Assembly: GCA_015039465.1 (NCBI GenBank)
Contig: MU130695.1
Location: 159,603 to 223,602 of the forward strand
DNA length: 64,000 bases
Direction of reading: 5' to 3'
DNA from: Phlegmacium glaucopus
Taxonomy: Eukaryota; Basidiomycota; Agaricomycetes; Agaricales; Cortinariaceae
Shown piece after piece: positions 11,184-22,800 of this stretch; the first letter of the stretch is position 1; every line of letters begins with the position of its first letter. Below the pieces are notes generated by a model. It had not been told where the DNA came from. It saw only the letters and a program-made list of their open reading frames with translations, and ran no database searches. The translations under genes were made by a program, and so were the position numbers.

Positions 11184-12724
11184 GCAATTGTTCTACATCC
11201 GCAATCGCGTTATAGTTGCCACTACTGATATATTCCAGTGGGCTGGGAAAATCTGCAGGAGGAAGATATAGCGTGCATTGCGTCAGAGAATTAACAAGAA
11301 TTTCCGCAAGCTTTATGTCAGCGCAGTCGGGTCGACGAAGTCAGAGTTATTATCAACGTTATTGAATGTGATGTCGATGTCGCCGCCACGAGGGCTGCAC
11401 TTGTACATGAGAAACTCAGAAAGCCAAGGAGAGCTATTTGCTCGTATTTTCCAAAGCCCTGACTCAGATGGTCCTCAAACTAGCATCGATCCCATCGAAG
11501 CTAGTATACTGGGCCTTAAATTTGAGCCAGCGTTAGGCTAACATGGTTCATGGTTACCTTGACGCAGTCCACCATCCACTGCCACCTCGGTTCGCCTTTT
11601 TAATTCTGACTGTTCCTCTCCTCCAATTTATTTTTATTTCCTCCTCTGACACCAGTATCGGGCCCGTTTTTCGGCTTCCTCATTGCTTCCTGAGATATAA
11701 CAAACCACCATGTTGAATCACCAGACGACAACGTCCTTTTGGTTCTCATTTTGCTCTGATTTTCGCTCAGGATTTGAATGTGCTAATAACCTGGAGGGTT
11801 CAACAATGCAGAATACTGGTCCTTTGGCTTGAACTCGTGCTCTTCTTGTAGAAACCCGGTAATTCATGGCATTTATCTGGCCTTCCAGAAAACCATTCGT
11901 CAATGGGTATGGCTGCAGCAGGTCTCCCGTTGTATGGTTACCAGGTTGGGCTAGGATGGCATCTTGTAGAGTTAGAGACGACCATTTTACCCCCCATCCA
12001 CGGTTCCAATCTTCGCAAACGATATCACGCTGCCTTAAATGTCTTGCGATCAATGTCTTGCGATCAATCTCGAGCGCTTATGTCCGTATTTTGCAACCTA
12101 CCAGATTGACACCCTCATGAAGCTGCTACAGAATGGAAAGCACAACATTAGCAGTTCTTCGCTCCTAACAAGCGGCTTACTGTTATAGGGTGGCTTATTG
12201 TCAATGTCCGGCTCCTCTCCTGAACTGTGCCGATTCTTCTGGAGCTCGACCATCAATCATTAAGTGTGCATATTCCATCTTATACCAGGCTTCAACTTTA
12301 ACTAAATCAGGATTAGCACTTACTTTTGCTACGCCTCATTAACCATTCTTTTATCATGGCAAAAATTGAATCAACATGCCTTTGTTACTCCTTCATTGGA
12401 ATCCCCTGAGCCGTACCTGTGGTATTTTTAGCCTTCTGAGTCATGCGTAATTCAGAATGCCAGCCTTAGAATTATGTAAAGGTAAATTGAATGAATAGAC
12501 TCACGCTATGGGCCAGTATGACCGAAATCAGAGTTTGCTGGTGGTACTTACATCACAGAGCCTCGTTCTGGTTTAAGCACGCTTTCAAGTTGTACGGGTT
12601 TTGTCTATGCTTCGAAACTCTTTCCTTTCTCCTCAGCCTAGGATGTTCTTAAAGCTGGCAGTAGCTTCGAATATCCTCTAGCCAAGATCGTTCCTTTCAC
12701 CGAACACAAGGTCAAAATCCGGAG
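11184..12724. other. No supported gene
   Basis: Several short frames exist, for example 11718-12053 on - (LTLQDAILAQPGNHTTGD) and 11278-11541 on +. None has a recognised domain, a clear intron structure or a paralogue in the window. They may be fragments of decayed genes. Confidence 0.4.
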
Positions 12725-13700
12725 GGGCAGCGTTGCATCTACAGTACTTCAAGGTACGCTCATTCCCCTACCCATCCATACTAATAATGACTTTTCCAGA
12801 AATTACTCACTCTGGCACGCTCCAGGACCCAGGGCCATTCTCATTTCTGCCTGTAGCAATATCGGTTCCATCATCTAAAACAACAGCGCCTGGGGTTTAT
12901 GCACTTCCGTTCATTTTGCTTCCAATTGCAGGACCTAAGGAATTTGACCTAGGGGTGTCGACATTTTTCCCTGTTTAAAATCAAACACTTTCTGATTATA
13001 ATATAGGATCAAGAAAAGCTTCTCGAGCCGCCACAGTTCTTACCTGCAACTAAAGCGCATTGTCATTCACCTTACGCATGTGGGGATTCTCTTTTGTCAC
13101 TCTGCATACGTGTTGGGGCCGTGACTATCAGTGGCAACATGGATATACGAGGTAGTGGACAAAGTTTGGTTTACTTTTCGATTTAATCTGTAAAAGCTGA
13201 GGCCAATTCATCTGAACTCTAGACCACCATTGGTCGATAATTAAAACAAGAAGTATTTTTCATGGAGCATTTGGGATAAAAACGAGCAAGGCGTCGTACC
13301 TATGTTATCAGTCGGTTATCAGTCGAGTCTCGTCCACTTCGTTGGTCGCGGTGCTAGACCCTACTAAGGGGCTTTGGTGCTAGGTAGCCTGAGTGCCAGA
13401 CCGCACACCAACGGTGTTGCGAGAGGAGATTTTCAGAGTCTGGAGAGAATTCCCGCGTGATTTTCGCCCCCCCCCCTTGCGAGTTTACTTACAGCTTATC
13501 CCACTAAGGAGCTTGAATGTTCTTGACCGCCGCGATGGTCACCCTCCAACATTCTCCACCGTTCAATGGCTTTTGTTCTTCGGTAATTAGGATTCTAATA
13601 ATTCTGCTTAGTTGTCACAAAAGTATTCAGTTATTTATGGGCCATATGACAGTCACAATCATGATGTACTTTGACTGACCGGGTATACTTGCTACTCAAC
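12725..13700. repeat. Segmental duplication, copy 1
   Basis: This stretch is collinear with 18760-19790 in the same orientation. Shared landmarks include GCGTTGCATCTA, CATACTAATAATGACTTTTC, ATTATAATATAGGATCAAGA, CTATGTTATCAGTCG, TGTTGCGAGA and GTACTTTGACTGACCG. A GTACGCTC..TTTTCCAG stretch resembles an intron, so the ancestor may have been part of a gene. I recognise no product. Confidence 0.75.
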
Positions 13701-13721
13701 CTAATTATTATCAGTAATCAA

Positions 13722-14476
13722 TTACCATGCCCCCCGTTTCCTGCCAAGCAGCTCGATGATGTCAAATTTTCTTCCGGAATGCGGATAAAAGCATGCCATA
13801 ACGAGTGGAGAGAGAACGACAAACGGAATGGTAGATATGATTGAAACGAGTATAGGTTGCCTCGTCCAGACATATATCACCAGACCAATCAGAAACATGC
13901 CCACCCCGCATGCTACTATTGGAATGCCTGAAAAAAGAGCGGTGGCGATGATAGTATCCCCGAAGGAAGAAAATGACTGTCGTGGCTTGCGGTGAAAAAG
14001 GGATTTCCGATCAGTAGACCATTCTTGATTGAACTTTTCAGCTTCTTTAGTGTCAAGTAACTCTAACCATCGCGCCGTGATAAAGGCTTGCACTGCGCCA
14101 ATGACATCAAGGAATAGCCCTGCAAGCCAAAAAGCATTGACAAGTTTAGCAGCAATGGTAGAGTTCTCCGAGAGCGACACAGACAATGTTTGTGCCTGGA
14201 GGCCAGCAAAGAATGTGGCCTGTTTCGATTAAGTGGAAGCACTCTTTAAGGTGTAATAGTTGTGCTCACGAGGATGCTCAGCGATCTGAATCCTTCCACT
14301 GTAATTTGACGGTGGTCAACTGTCGTAGCAAGGTGTTGGTCAGTAGAACTTGAACCTGGTGGTTGGAACTTTGAATACTACGAAATCTGAGGATAATGAG
14401 TTCGAGAGGATTTACCTAGAGCACCGCGTTCCGGCTTTGTGGTTGGACCCGTTGCAGCATTCTCTTGGTAAGACAT
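13722..14476 (-). CDS. Small multi-pass membrane protein, function unknown
   Basis: Three exons with consistent phases: 14476-14416 (starts MSYQENAATGPTTKPERGAL), 14355-14271 then 14270, and 14219-13722. Introns are 14415-14356 (60 nt, GTAAAT..CACCAG) and 14269-14220 (50 nt, GTGAGC..AACAG). The protein is about 215 residues. It has a soluble N-terminus, then hydrophobic segments around AFWLAGLFLDVIGAVQAFI, IVACGVGMFLIGLVIYVW and VSIISTIPFVVLSPLVMAC. The charged stretch LLDTKEAEKFNQEWSTDRKS probably lies on one face between segments. The pattern resembles small membrane proteins common in mushrooms, but I know no function. It lies directly beside a segmental duplication. Confidence 0.75.
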
Positions 14477-15920
14477 TGAGATTGACAACAGCGGGGTGCG
14501 TGACAAAAAATACAGGCGTCGATGTCTGTGTCCCTGTGGCGAACTAGGTTTAATACTGGAATGAAGAAAGAGAAGGTGTGTCTATCGGATAAGGCTATCC
14601 AGAAACCCCCGTTTCCAAGAATAACTGGTTTTGAGTGGGCCATTGCCTTCAGCAGATCCGAGTTCTGTCGGATCAGAGGTCGAACAGATATCTTACGATA
14701 CTATCAGGGGAACTCACTTCCGCATATCCCATGTCAACGCCATGACTTTTATTTTAAAGCTGATCCAGGCACATGCAGTTGAGGGTGGGGTGGATGAGAG
14801 TCGTCCATGCTCCTCCAATCGACTGGAAGCTTTCTAACTGGATTCCTAGGGCTCTGCAGATGACGCCTGTTAGTTTCGAGAGATTTCGTGGAATGGAAGA
14901 CCCTTGTTCGACGACAGCCAAAATATATGTTGGCACTTCATCTGACTTGGAAATGAAATTGCACTGGCCTCAAACCTTAATTCCGGATTTGGAACCGCAC
15001 TATTAGTATCAGTATTCTTACCCGCCTTGCGATTGGCGCACGCGCTCTTCCATGCCCTTGATTCTCTGCCAGCTGTTGGAAGAGTACTCGGAGGTGCGTG
15101 CGCAGATTTTGCTCGTCGTAATAAAATAATCTCCCACTACAGCAGGCTACAGCGCGTTATATATATAGCTATCATGCAAACGCTATCAGTTAAGTGATAA
15201 CAAGAATGTATGAACATACGCAGTCGGACGCCGGAGGGTTTCAATAAGCTTGAGCCACCTTGAAAGAAAGGGAGGTTCGCGATAAGAAGTAAACCAACAT
15301 CAAGGCTTGAAGCAAAGCAATGTGAACAATGGCCTGGACTCTTGTATTATGGTTCAAGTGGCCCATCATTGGAATTAGAAGTCCACTTCAGAGCTTTTGT
15401 CTGTCTTGCAGGGTGGCAGAACATGGGAAGAAACCTCTCACGCTCAACCTATAAATAACAAAACATGACCATGTGGTTCACTCAACGACCTTATTCTTCG
15501 CTAAGACGAGAATATTGAACCATCGAGTCTGCACTTAGACGCGCCAACCTAATAAAATTTCATGTGCATTTATTTTCTGACTCACTGAAACGAGAGCCGC
15601 GCGTAGTTTGGTAATATGGCTAGGAACTCCTCTTCGGCACTCAGCATCCCCGCTCCCTACCTCCTGGCAGCAAATACCATCATCCCCTATGGCTGCTCAC
15701 ACCTCATCCAACTTCGCCCCACTCAATTCATCGGCTTCTGGCGTCTTTCAGTATCATTCCGCTCCTCCACCAAAAAATCGAACCAAAAAGCGTCTGAACA
15801 ATGAAAACCCGAGCTCGAACAGCCTGATGATCATTCACAGCAGCTGGGAACACAGACATCAAATCTCTCAATAGAGATTATTTGAATAATAAGACGCTAC
15901 CTGGGTACCTTCTGGCAAGT
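14477..15920. other. No supported gene
   Basis: There are short frames on both strands (for example 14754-14936 on -, containing LSKLTGVICRALGIQLESFQ) but no convincing gene model or domain. A partial decayed gene on - at 14540-15000 is possible. Confidence 0.35.
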
Positions 15921-15929
15921 TTGGAGGTA

Positions 15930-17500
15930 GGAGAAGGATGCGATGCGATGAGGGTGATGATGTCGTTAGCACAGATAATCATGATCAGGAAGAGCCTCAG
16001 CAGGGAAGGAGGAAGAGGACCTCCCCATCAAGGCCTTCGAGAGTAGCAGCACCAGCCGCTTTCGGTATATCTCCAGAAAGATCCCGACTCCGTCTAGCTA
16101 CTTCATCAGCCATCTTCTCCAATTCTTCGACTCATTCGCTGTTGGAGATAGCCATACAACCGAGCACAGGATCTGGAGTGAAAGAATGATTGGGTGTGAG
16201 TTGAGGACGGGGGGAGTATATCACGGCGTTGGGAGCGGGGGAAGAAAGGTTTGGAACTGGATTAACAAAACTATCCATCAGAGGTGTTATTTTAGGCGGA
16301 ATGGCATGCATGAAAACTGGTTCTTGTAGAGACTCCACAATGGGGGTTTGATAGGAGGTAATCCGAGAACAGCCTCGGGAATGAATGAATGCGGTGGTGG
16401 CGGAGGATGACCGTCTGCTGGTGCTTGCATAGGATGAAACTGCTGAAACGGTGGTAGTAATTGAGTGAAGTCGCATAACCATGCGGATATCCTTGAGGTA
16501 AAGGCAGACGTGGTTCCATGGGTGGTAACCATGGCTGAATCTGTGTAGGGTCGATAAATGCGCCTTGATTGGAGTAATAGGATGTATAATCTGCGTATGG
16601 CGTAAGTTCAGGTACGGGTGCGTGGTTCGCATAGGTATACGGCGTTTGTTGTTGTTGGACAAACGAGTCTAGTATTGGCTGTTGTGGAACGGCCATGGGA
16701 TGAACCACATCCATGGGGATTTGGAGATTGATATCTTTGCTATTGAAAAAATAATCATCATCAAGACCCGGTTCAGAGGTAGAGAATTTAATGAACAGAC
16801 CTGCCGATAATACCCATACCTAATTTGACTTCGACTTCACACCGGATCTCAAAAAGGCTCTCGGTTCGCCTAGGTTGTCCTCCATCTTTTTTGCTTTCTC
16901 CGTCTAAGGTACAGCCTTGAACCCCTCGGGCAAGTTTAGGAACATCAAAGACCAGATTGGCGACACCTTCCGCACCAGGGGGGATAATATACTCTGAACC
17001 GCGGAGTGGAACTTCAACAGTTGTTAGAGTGTCCGAGATTTGAACTGTAGCTGGTTGCTGTAGTTGTTGTTGACCAGGGAGGTAAAGTGTATTAAGCTAG
17101 AGTTCTATACAACTATTATCAGCTTTATAATAAAGGAAGGAAGAAAAAAAGAGGAATCACCTTTTTATTAGAATGATTCTTGACTTGAAGTTCCAAATAA
17201 ACGGTTCCGCCAGCTACTACGGGTCCGCCAATCATCCTTCCCTGCATCCACAATTTCCCATTATCGCCTACCACAATAGCTTCAGGTGGAGATTTCTCAT
17301 AGGGATATGCCTCGATAACATCCACAGTCTTATTATCAACAACCAACTTCTTCTCATTCTTCCAAGTTCATACCTCACTTTTGCCAAACCGGATGCAAAA
17401 GAGATGGAAGAAGGAGATGAGATTGGGATGGGTATATGGAATAGAAAAGTTGATTTTGGCTTGGCTTGGTAGTAATGCTGTGGCAGAGGAGGTCGCCTAG
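15930..17500 (-). pseudogene. Arrestin-like domain protein, decayed
   Basis: The order on - is YNARRPPLPQHYYQAKPKST near 17490, then KLVVDNKTVDVIEAYPYEKS (about 17340-17280), an intron 17162-17103, then GSEYIIPPGAEGVANLVFDV and QPRRTESLFEIRCEVEVKLG (about 17096-16812). Another intron is followed by KDINLQIPMDVVHPMAVPQQ and a Pro/Gln-rich tail. This is the layout of fungal arrestin-related proteins, which act as trafficking adaptors. It is broken by a small deletion and frameshift after VRYEL (about 17370), by frame changes in the Pro-rich tail (about 16440), and by a TGA before VEELEKMADEVARRSRDLSG (about 16130). The intron borders still fit, so the decay is recent. Confidence 0.65.
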
Positions 17501-17927
17501 CATTGTATATTGCTTGGACGGGGTTTGAGGGCGGTAGACCTGGACCTTGAAGAAAGGGACGATGACTGTGGAGAGGGGTGGAAGTAGCAGAGTGGTCGCG
17601 AGATGAAAGTTCTGTTGAATAATGTCATGATTGTGTTTATTCAGATACGTTTGACCAACGAACCTTGTATAGCAAACAGCTCAACTATAACTTAGTATAA
17701 GGATGCCAATACCTCTATCGGCTTTTTCCGGCAGGAGCCCGCGCAACGCGGCGCCTCCCATCGGTTTACGATTTTCACTCAATCACGCAAGACCTCTGGA
17801 ACATCGCGCTCTTGTTGAGCTGTCAGGCGAAGCGGCTTTAGACCAGTCTCCGCAAAAAAAACTTGAGTCTGGTGGTACCCGACTCCATATTTGATACCAT
17901 CGAACAAATCGAAGTTTTAACCAGTGT

Positions 17928-18416
17928 CAATTTTATAGTGACGTGCGGGCCGGGCTTGGACTCAAGTGTTTTCTCGAACTAGGTACAGCTAGATAGAAAA
18001 ATACATAAAGTAAGAAGAGAAGGAAGCGGGAGGGTGGGTAACCGAAAAAACGGTCTCGTACTACTAGACGCTCGAGTCTACGTGACACAATGAGCAAAGA
18101 GATCACGAAACAACGAAGAAAGAGAGGAAGACCGGGTCTTACCTGGGAGAGACAGTGAGGAAAGAGATACCTGTCGAACTGGCACGGATTCGTATAAGTA
18201 ATCCCCCACTGTCTCTCCCTGTGTTCTCTTGACGTCAGTGATAGACAGTCTGAGGAGATCGATGTCTCGGTTTTTCTGTCATTGTTTGTGTACACGTGAC
18301 AGGTCATGCCGCGTACCAGAGGCCCGTTGATGTCGTTCATTGGACTTGCGTAAAGAGTATCTTTAAACCCGATCAATTTTATAGTGACGTGCGGGCCAGG
18401 CTTGGACTCAAGTGGG
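17928..18416. repeat. Pair of 43-bp direct repeats
   Basis: CAATTTTATAGTGACGTGCG... occurs at about 17931-17972 and 18374-18416 with one difference, 445 bp apart and in the same orientation. The interval also holds a small inverted pair, GGGAGAGACAGTG and CACTGTCTCTCCC, near 18148 and 18205. This may be a remnant of a short element. No coding evidence. Confidence 0.6.
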
Positions 18417-18759
18417 CTTGGGCTTTTAACGTAGTCAACCTTGTGCACCGACCAAACAACAACTCGGTGACTCAGAACACTGAATGGCCGATCTCACATC
18501 GATGCTGCTATCGATTCTAACAGCATCATCAACTGCCTGCTCTACCCTCTTGTCCCTCAAAGTCTCAATCATTCCAGACTCGAGACTTTATATGCACAGA
18601 TTCCCGTTGAGGGTCATGTCCAGTACCTGTGCCATATTCGGAGAAAGCAGAGACTTGCGAGCGTTACCTCTCCTCGTCGATGCCTTCGTCCAAGGTTCCC
18701 AAGTAGTTGAATGTGATGGTCTATCAAGCGGTCACACAAAGCTGAACTTCACGGGGGAA

Positions 18760-19790
18760 TGGCGTTGCATCTATAATCAAGTACGCTCGTTTCCCGACCC
18801 GTCAACACTAATAATAATGACTTTTCAAGAAAATTCTCTGTCCTGAATCCGTAGCAGTCTCAGTCCACCTTCGAAAATAACAGGGCCTAGTATTGATGCA
18901 CTTCCATACGTTTTTCTTCCACTTGCAGGACTCTGACGGTTTTTTCCCCATTTAAAACCAAACGTTCTCCCTGATTATAATATAGGATCAAGAAAAACTT
19001 CTCGAGCCGCTACGGTCCTTCCCTCCAACTAAGGCGCGTCAACCCGACGCTACTGTTCGCCTTGCACTCTTTTGTTACCGTGTCATATGCGTTGGGCCGT
19101 GACTACCGAGATTGTACGAGCGACTCATGAACATGAAAAAGGTAAGCAATGTTTTTTTATTTTTTTGCTGCTTTGGGCCCGTCTCGAATTAATCAGCAGC
19201 GTTGTAGATATCCGAACATACCAGTTTAACGTTTAGTACAGCTGCTACAAGGCGAAGAACCGAATTTTTTTAAAGCAGACGAAGGAATTGAAGAAAACAC
19301 AGAAGTGGACACAGATAGGCACTAGCGATAATCAGTGCAGGGCGCTGCCGACTCAGATGACGAAGACATGAGATTTGGATTTTACACAAATGATCAAATA
19401 CATTGTTCGATTGAAGCTGAGGCCAATTCTACCTTGATCAACGACTAAAACAAGAAGAATTTGATAGAAACGAACGAGGCATCGTACCTATGTTATCAGT
19501 CGAATCCTGTCCACTTCTCTGGTCGCGGTGTTGGACACTACTATGACTATGAGGCCCTGGGGTTGCTGCTATAGCCTGAGCGGCCGGCATATCAACAATG
19601 TTGCGAGAAGAAATATTCTGATACTTTAGTCCAGAAAAAATTCCTGCGTGACTTTGGTCTCGCGAATTATTTACAGCTTACCCGCGGACGGAGCTATTCT
19701 TGGATTTCCGTAATATATTTATGTGCCACATATTGGTGACAGTTACAATGTACTTTGACTGACCGTGTGTACTCAACCTTATCGTTCCCA
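18760..19790. repeat. Segmental duplication, copy 2
   Basis: Collinear with 12725-13700 (landmarks given there). Here it forms the upstream region of the GTPase gene, which begins at 19855, while copy 1 lies downstream of the membrane-protein gene at 13722-14476. The copies share short indels and many substitutions, so the event is old. Confidence 0.75.
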
Positions 19791-19854
19791 TCTATGACTG
19801 ACCGTGTGTACGTACTCAACCTTATCGTTCCCATCCACGAGAGCGTCTTTTGCA

Positions 19855-22800
19855 ATGTCTACTTCATCGAAACCCCAACTCACTGCTGAGCAGATTCGGA
19901 AACTACAAGCAAGGTTTGCTCGATTCCGTATCCTCGTGATCGGGCGAGCCAACGCAGGCAAGACAACAATCCTGCGAAGACTCTGCAACACTACGGGAGA
20001 ACCTACGATTTTTAGTCCGAATGGTCAAAAGGTGAGGCATATGGTGAAAGTTCATCCCAGATACTGATATCCATCCCATGATCTCAGATCGAGTCCTCGG
20101 CCCTTAATCCATCGGTGGGGGTAAGCAGTTCCTCTACTAGTCTTGGTTATGATGTTATGGTTCGATTACTATCCTCATACGGCAGCGTGGAGGGCATGAC
20201 ATCCGGAATGAAATGATATTTGAGAGCAACCCTGGTTTTATCTTTCATGATTCCTGTGGTTTCGAAGCTGGCGGTGCTCAGGAGCTGAAGATGGTACAGG
20301 AGTTCATTAAGGAGCGTTTGAAGGCCAAAAATGTGAAGGAGCAGCTTCATGCAATCTGGTATGTTAGTACTCGTCTTTAGAGAACAAATTTCTTAACAGA
20401 GAAAAATGTTTTGGATAGGTACTGCATTCCAACGAGTGATGACCGACCAATCACAGCAGCAGAAAGGAAGTTTTTCAATGAATGCGGGACAGGGCTTGGT
20501 ATGTGTCATCTTATCAATATATTACTGTGAAGAATAAGCTTGTGAAGTACCAGTGATTCTTTTGTGGACCAAGACTGAGTCCCTTGATGTTGCTAAAATT
20601 AGGCAACTCATGAAGGAAGGTAACAGCAGATCTGAGGCAATGCAACAAGCTCCACAAAAAGCTTGGGTTGATTATGAAAGTATTATCTATCCACTCTTTG
20701 ATAGGTTTAAATATCCACCAAAGGCATATGTTGTATTTCGAAGTAAGTGTTATACTTGTTAATGATTGTTTGGCTAATTGTGTGGTATAGAGATGCATGA
20801 GCCTGGAGCTGATTGTAAAGACTTGATTGAAAAAACAACAGCTGCACTGTCTAGTGAAGATTTACAACAGCTCTTTCTTTCAACACAGCAAAACAATATT
20901 GAGGTGTGTATTAAATATGCGGTTAGAAGGTTGGGAACCATGTTATTTTTCAATTCCTGCATTGACATAATTCTTAGACTTTTGAATGAGAAGGAATCAA
21001 CTATGTTGGAATATTTCAAGAAGGTTAAAGGAGATTGGGCATATATCATGGCAATTGTTCTGAGATATTTTCCACAAATTGTGGTATGTATTTGATAAGA
21101 CTAAAGAAGGAATTGATAGCTGATTTTGTAGAGTTATCTTGAGCATTTAGTGCTTAATGATCTAGACCAACATATATTATGACAGCAAGTGTGTAGGAAA
21201 AGAGTCATTATCATGTTATATTGCTTGTCACCTAAATTTTTTAACAGATTGTAAGTGCAAAATCATCTCCATCTGCCTTGATTCTAGCTTACTCTTTTGA
21301 CAGGAAGTAAGTGCAAGACCATCTTGATCTGCCTTGGCTCTAGCTTACTCTTTTGACAGTGGGTAAACACAGGACCATGTTGATCTGCCTTGACTCTAGC
21401 TTACTCTTTCACAGTATGTAAGTGCAAGACCATATTTGTCTGCCTTGACCTAGCTTACTCTTTTGACAGTCTGTAAGTGCAAGACCATGTTGATCTGCCT
21501 TGGTCTCCAGCTTACTCTTTTGACAGTTGGTAAGTGCAAGACCATCTTAATCTACCTTGACTCTAGCTTACTTGTTTGACAGGGAGTAAGTGCAAGACCA
21601 TGTTGATCTGCCTTGATTCTAGCATACTCTTTTGACAGGAAGTAAGTGCAAGACCATGTTGATCTGCTTTGATTCTAGTTTACTCTTTTGACAGTTGGTA
21701 AGTGCAAGACCATGTTGATCTGCCTTGACTCTAGCTTACTCTTTTGACAGAGGGTAAGTGAAAGACCATCTTGATCTGCCTTGATTCTAGCTTACTCTTT
21801 TGACAGGAAGTAAGTGCAAGACCATCTTGATCTGCCTTGATTATAGTTCACTCTTTTGACAGAAAGTAAGTGCAAGACCATGTTGATCTGCCTTGATTCT
21901 AGCTTACTCTTTTGACAGTATGTAAGTGCAAGGCCATCTTGATCTGCCTTGACTCCAGCTTACTCTTTTGACAGGGGGTAAGTGCAAGACCATCTTGATC
22001 TGCTTTAATTATAGCTTACTCTTTTGACAGTTGGTAAGTGCAAGACCATGTTGATCTGCCTTGACTCTAGCTTACTGTTTTGCTGTTTTGACAGTATGTA
22101 AGTGCAAGACCATGTTGATCTGCCTTGTCTCCAGCTTACTCTTTTGACAGTTGGTAAGTGCAAGACCATCTTGATCTGCCTTGATCTGCCTTGACTCTAG
22201 CTTACTCTTTTGACAGAGGGTAAGTCCAAGGCCATCTTGATCTGCCCTGACTCTAGCTTACTCTTTTGACAGAGGGTAAGTCCAAGGCCATCTTGATCTG
22301 CCCTGACCTCTAGCTTACTCTTTTGACAGTTGGTAAGTCCAAGGCCATCTTGATATGCCTTGACCCTAGCTTACTCTTTTGACAGGAAGTAAGTGCAAGA
22401 CCCTCTTGATCTGCCTTGACTCTAGTTTATTCTTTTGACAGGAAGTAAGTACAAGACCCTCTTGATCTGCCTTGATTATAGCTTACCCTTTTGACAGGGG
22501 GTAAGTCCAAGACCATGTTGATCTGCCTTGAATCTAGCTTACTCTTTTGACAGAGAGTAAGTCCAAGGCCATCTTGATCTGCCCTTACTCTAGCTTACTC
22601 TTTTGACAGTTTGTAAGTGCAAGGCCATCTTGATCTGCCTTGACTCTAGCTTACTCTTTTGACAGGAAGTAAGTGCAAGACCCTCTTGATGTGCCTTCAT
22701 TCTACCTTACCCTTTTGACAGGGGGTAAGTCCAAGACCATGTTGATCTGTCTTGACTCTAGCTTACTCTTTTGACAGAGGGTATGTGTGAGACTCTCTTG

